The notes beneath the pieces were generated by a model, which did not search any database, was not told where the DNA came from, and saw only the letters and a program-made list of their open reading frames with translations. A program made the translations under genes and the position numbers. This document shows, piece after piece, positions 61,621 through 64,000 of a stretch of 64,000 nucleotides of DNA. Every line of letters starts with the position of its first letter. The stretch's first letter is position 1. Source of the DNA: Doris montereyensis (lineage: Eukaryota; Mollusca; Gastropoda; Nudibranchia; Dorididae); assembly GCA_037039925.1 (NCBI GenBank), contig JAXRKP010000413.1, positions 90,001-154,000 of the forward strand, given 5' to 3'.

Positions 61621-62072
61621 TCTAGATATAAATTATTAAACTTTAAAAAAACATGAACTGTGGCTATGTAACAATAAAATCACCATTTTCCTTGATAGCT
61701 GGCCGACGTATTCAAGAAAATAATAATAATATTCTTAGAACAGCGGTGAGCCAGTGACTTGGTTGATCGGACGCACGCGGGTAAAAGGAAGTTGAGAAGT
61801 AGATGTTGCAGTACTGTAGAAAGATTCATTTTATAAACAAAAGAGTTACAAGCGCAGTGATATTATGCTTTCGTCTTTTAATTATTATCGTGAAAACATT
61901 ACTTACGGCAGTGTTGGTTTTTTAATAATAATACTTTATTCATCCAAAGAAGTAAATTACATTCCGTTCCTCATAAGTAAGTTTACAAATCATAATACAT
62001 AGATCTATTCATGATTAAAATTGCTAAACATTAATGCAGTAATATAATAAGAGTATTAGTATGAGTATTAGT

Positions 62073-62560
62073 ATGATAAATACATCACAGAAATGCGTAA
62101 GATTACAACATCATTCGAGCCCTCCCACAGCCCCCCCCCCACACACACACAAACTGACCCTCACACACGCCTTTGGTCAAAGTTCATTCATCCATGCCCA
62201 CTCCCACGTCCATTTGTTTTGATAAATACATCACAGAAATGCAAAGCATATACAACCATATTCGATCCCCCACCCATCACACAACACTATCCAACCAAAC
62301 CCTCCCCCCACATCCATTTGGTTTCATAAATAGATTACAGAAATGCGCAGGATACACAACCTCATTCGACCCCCCCCCCCCACACACACACACACAGGCA
62401 CTACATCTCAACCGACCCCCATACACACGCCTTCGAACAAAGCTCATTCATCCATGCCCAACCCCCACCTCCATTTATGTTAATAAATACATCACAGAAA
62501 TGCATAGGAACACCCCCCCCCCCCCATACACACATACTACATCCCAACCAATCCCCACAT
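62073..62560. repeat. C-rich minisatellite, about 4 diverged units
   Basis: ATAAATACATCACAGAAATGC recurs at about 62077, 62223, 62327 (ATAGATTACAG variant) and 62484. Each is followed by CAACCTCATTCGA-CCCCC, CACACACA and TCATTCATCCATGCCCA blocks. Unit length is 104-157 bases. The open frame over it is a repeat product. Confidence 0.87.
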
Positions 62561-63865
62561 ACATTCCTTCCTTTTTGTGTTTGTTTTATTTTTTAACACG
62601 GACTTTGTTATTGATTTTTGATCACCTTTATTATATTATATAGCTATTGTAATCTATCTATTCCCCTTCGATTATTTTAGGTCTTTTAGGGTTTTTTATA
62701 ACATTTAATACATGTACCTGGTACGGTTAATTAAGAATTGTAGACATTAGCGGTCTGTAATTCGTATTCCATATAGACTGATAATAACTGAAAAATAACA
62801 AGGTTACTCATTTTAGATTTTGCATTCTTTTTACCATTGGAGATTACAAAAAAAATGTTCCTCACAGCTTAACTTATCTTTGTTTGAAACAAAAGTCCAA
62901 ACTAACTGGGCTATTTTACTACCAAGATAATGTGTATACGAATGATGTAGGGTGAATGCAGGCATTCTCGCCCACCCCTTCGTCAAACTGAAGCAAGGAA
63001 GAGTAGGTCAGACCAGTGAATACGAGTGGCTACTTGTAAAAAAGAAACGCTTGTTCTTTTCAGATGTTACAAGATGTTTTACTTCTTTTGTAACCCTTGT
63101 TCTGGCATGGTTTGCTCTAGTGTGCGTTTGAAATATTGTTACGCTGATTATAACTGTTTTCACCCGGACGCATTTTTTTCTCTTTTAAGCATTCCTAATA
63201 CACAGATGTATTATACTCACCCTTTCCCTCCCAAAAATAAACAACCCACACACACACGCATACGCGTACGCAGAAACGCGAGGAAACCAAAACTCAACGC
63301 ATGCAATCTTGTGGACAAATTCGATGTCTTGAAATCAAACGCACACAATAATAACAACATCGTGTATTTGAATAGAAAGGAAATGAAATATACCATAGGC
63401 CTACGCAGCAATTCAATATTTAACATGTACAGACCTAAACCGGTATATTAGGACGTGCTTATGGCATCCGAATCTGAAGTGAATGGATGAGAAACAAAAC
63501 AAGAACAAACATTCACTGTAATAATCGGGGTCCTTATATAGCACGTCAATATCAATAATGTTGTTAATGCATCGTTGGAATGATAGTAGTCCTCGGTATA
63601 ATCTTGAAAGGATTGACCTAACATAATAAGCCAAAGATATTGTATAACACATGTATTCACTATTGATATTAGTATTTTCATAATTAGGTCAATAATATTA
63701 TTTCCTTTCAGACAAATGTAGGCCCTGTAGGATGTGTCGGGTTTTTTTTTACTCTGAACGATAAAGAATTGAAATCGTGGAAAACGACAATACATAGATT
63801 CCTGTAACTTTTTGCAAACGATTAGAAAATCAATTAAGTTTCGTTTTGTCACTTATTGATATATG
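62561..63865. other. intergenic, nothing recognised
   Basis: Open frames on both strands (63026-63451 and 63448-63852) show no family motif that I can name. Confidence 0.45.
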
Positions 63866-64000
63866 ACGTATCGTCGTTGGGCAATCTTTCGGAACTTCAT
63901 CGGCGCCAGGCGATTTCTGGAATATTGCACGAAGGCAAGGTGCTAATGATGCCTGCTAGCTCCTTCAGCATTCTTGGTTGGATGTTTTCTGGTCCACTAG
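63866..64000 (-). pseudogene. LINE reverse-transcriptase fragment, runs off right edge
   Basis: On the minus strand SGPENIQPRMLKELAGIIST matches the start of many non-LTR RT domains (ATGPDKIPARVLKELA type). A one-base shift then gives FVQYSRNRLAPMKFRKIAQR, the following helix and PxxWRxA region. Degraded. The rest lies outside the window. Confidence 0.6.

Noticed and set aside
63026..63852. Two open frames over 130 residues on opposite strands
   Set aside because: No recognisable domain, codon pattern or splice context.

Overview
This window is animal nuclear DNA: AT-rich, with sparse split genes that have GT-AG introns, dense microsatellites, tRNA-derived SINEs, several families of non-LTR retrotransposon and short inverted-repeat DNA transposons. 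Protein similarity, element content and dispersed repeats resembling those of bivalves and gastropods suggest a marine lophotrochozoan, most likely a mollusc. The species cannot be fixed from sequence alone. There is no bacterial or organellar segment.

Five host genes can be recognised. A heparan sulfate 3-O-sulfotransferase exon runs off the left edge on the minus strand (1-704). PDCD2, the MYND-finger chaperone of ribosomal protein uS5, lies on the plus strand in four exons (11953-24562), with a 9.5 kb first intron filled by transposons. Two GADD45-family stress genes lie head-to-tail on the minus strand (31153-34614 and 41121-43716). The small-subunit ribosomal protein gene RPS20 is on the minus strand (55559-61203). 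PDCD2 and RPS20 both belong to 40S biology. The two GADD45 genes look like a tandem duplication whose copies have diverged in exon structure.

The rest is accessory DNA. At 4063-7312 is a broken gene or element coding C2H2-type zinc fingers fused to a tyrosine-recombinase domain. The PDCD2 intron holds LINE A (17405-21650), interrupted by LINE B (19794-20959) with a 12-bp target-site duplication. A second LINE B copy sits at 36915-38272 and a LINE A 3' end at 38961-39310. Three further LINE fossils lie on the minus strand (32270-33150, 52228-54060, 63866-64000), and a mariner transposase fossil lies at 27728-28460. Non-autonomous inverted-repeat elements occur at 14139, 24868 and 54367, and six SINE pieces are scattered through the window.

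A window-wide theme is single-base frame breaks at short homopolymers inside genes that are otherwise well conserved (sulfotransferase, PDCD2, both GADD45 genes, and most densely RPS20). Because splice sites and codons are preserved, I read most of these as residual assembly errors rather than gene death, but reads or RNA are needed to decide.
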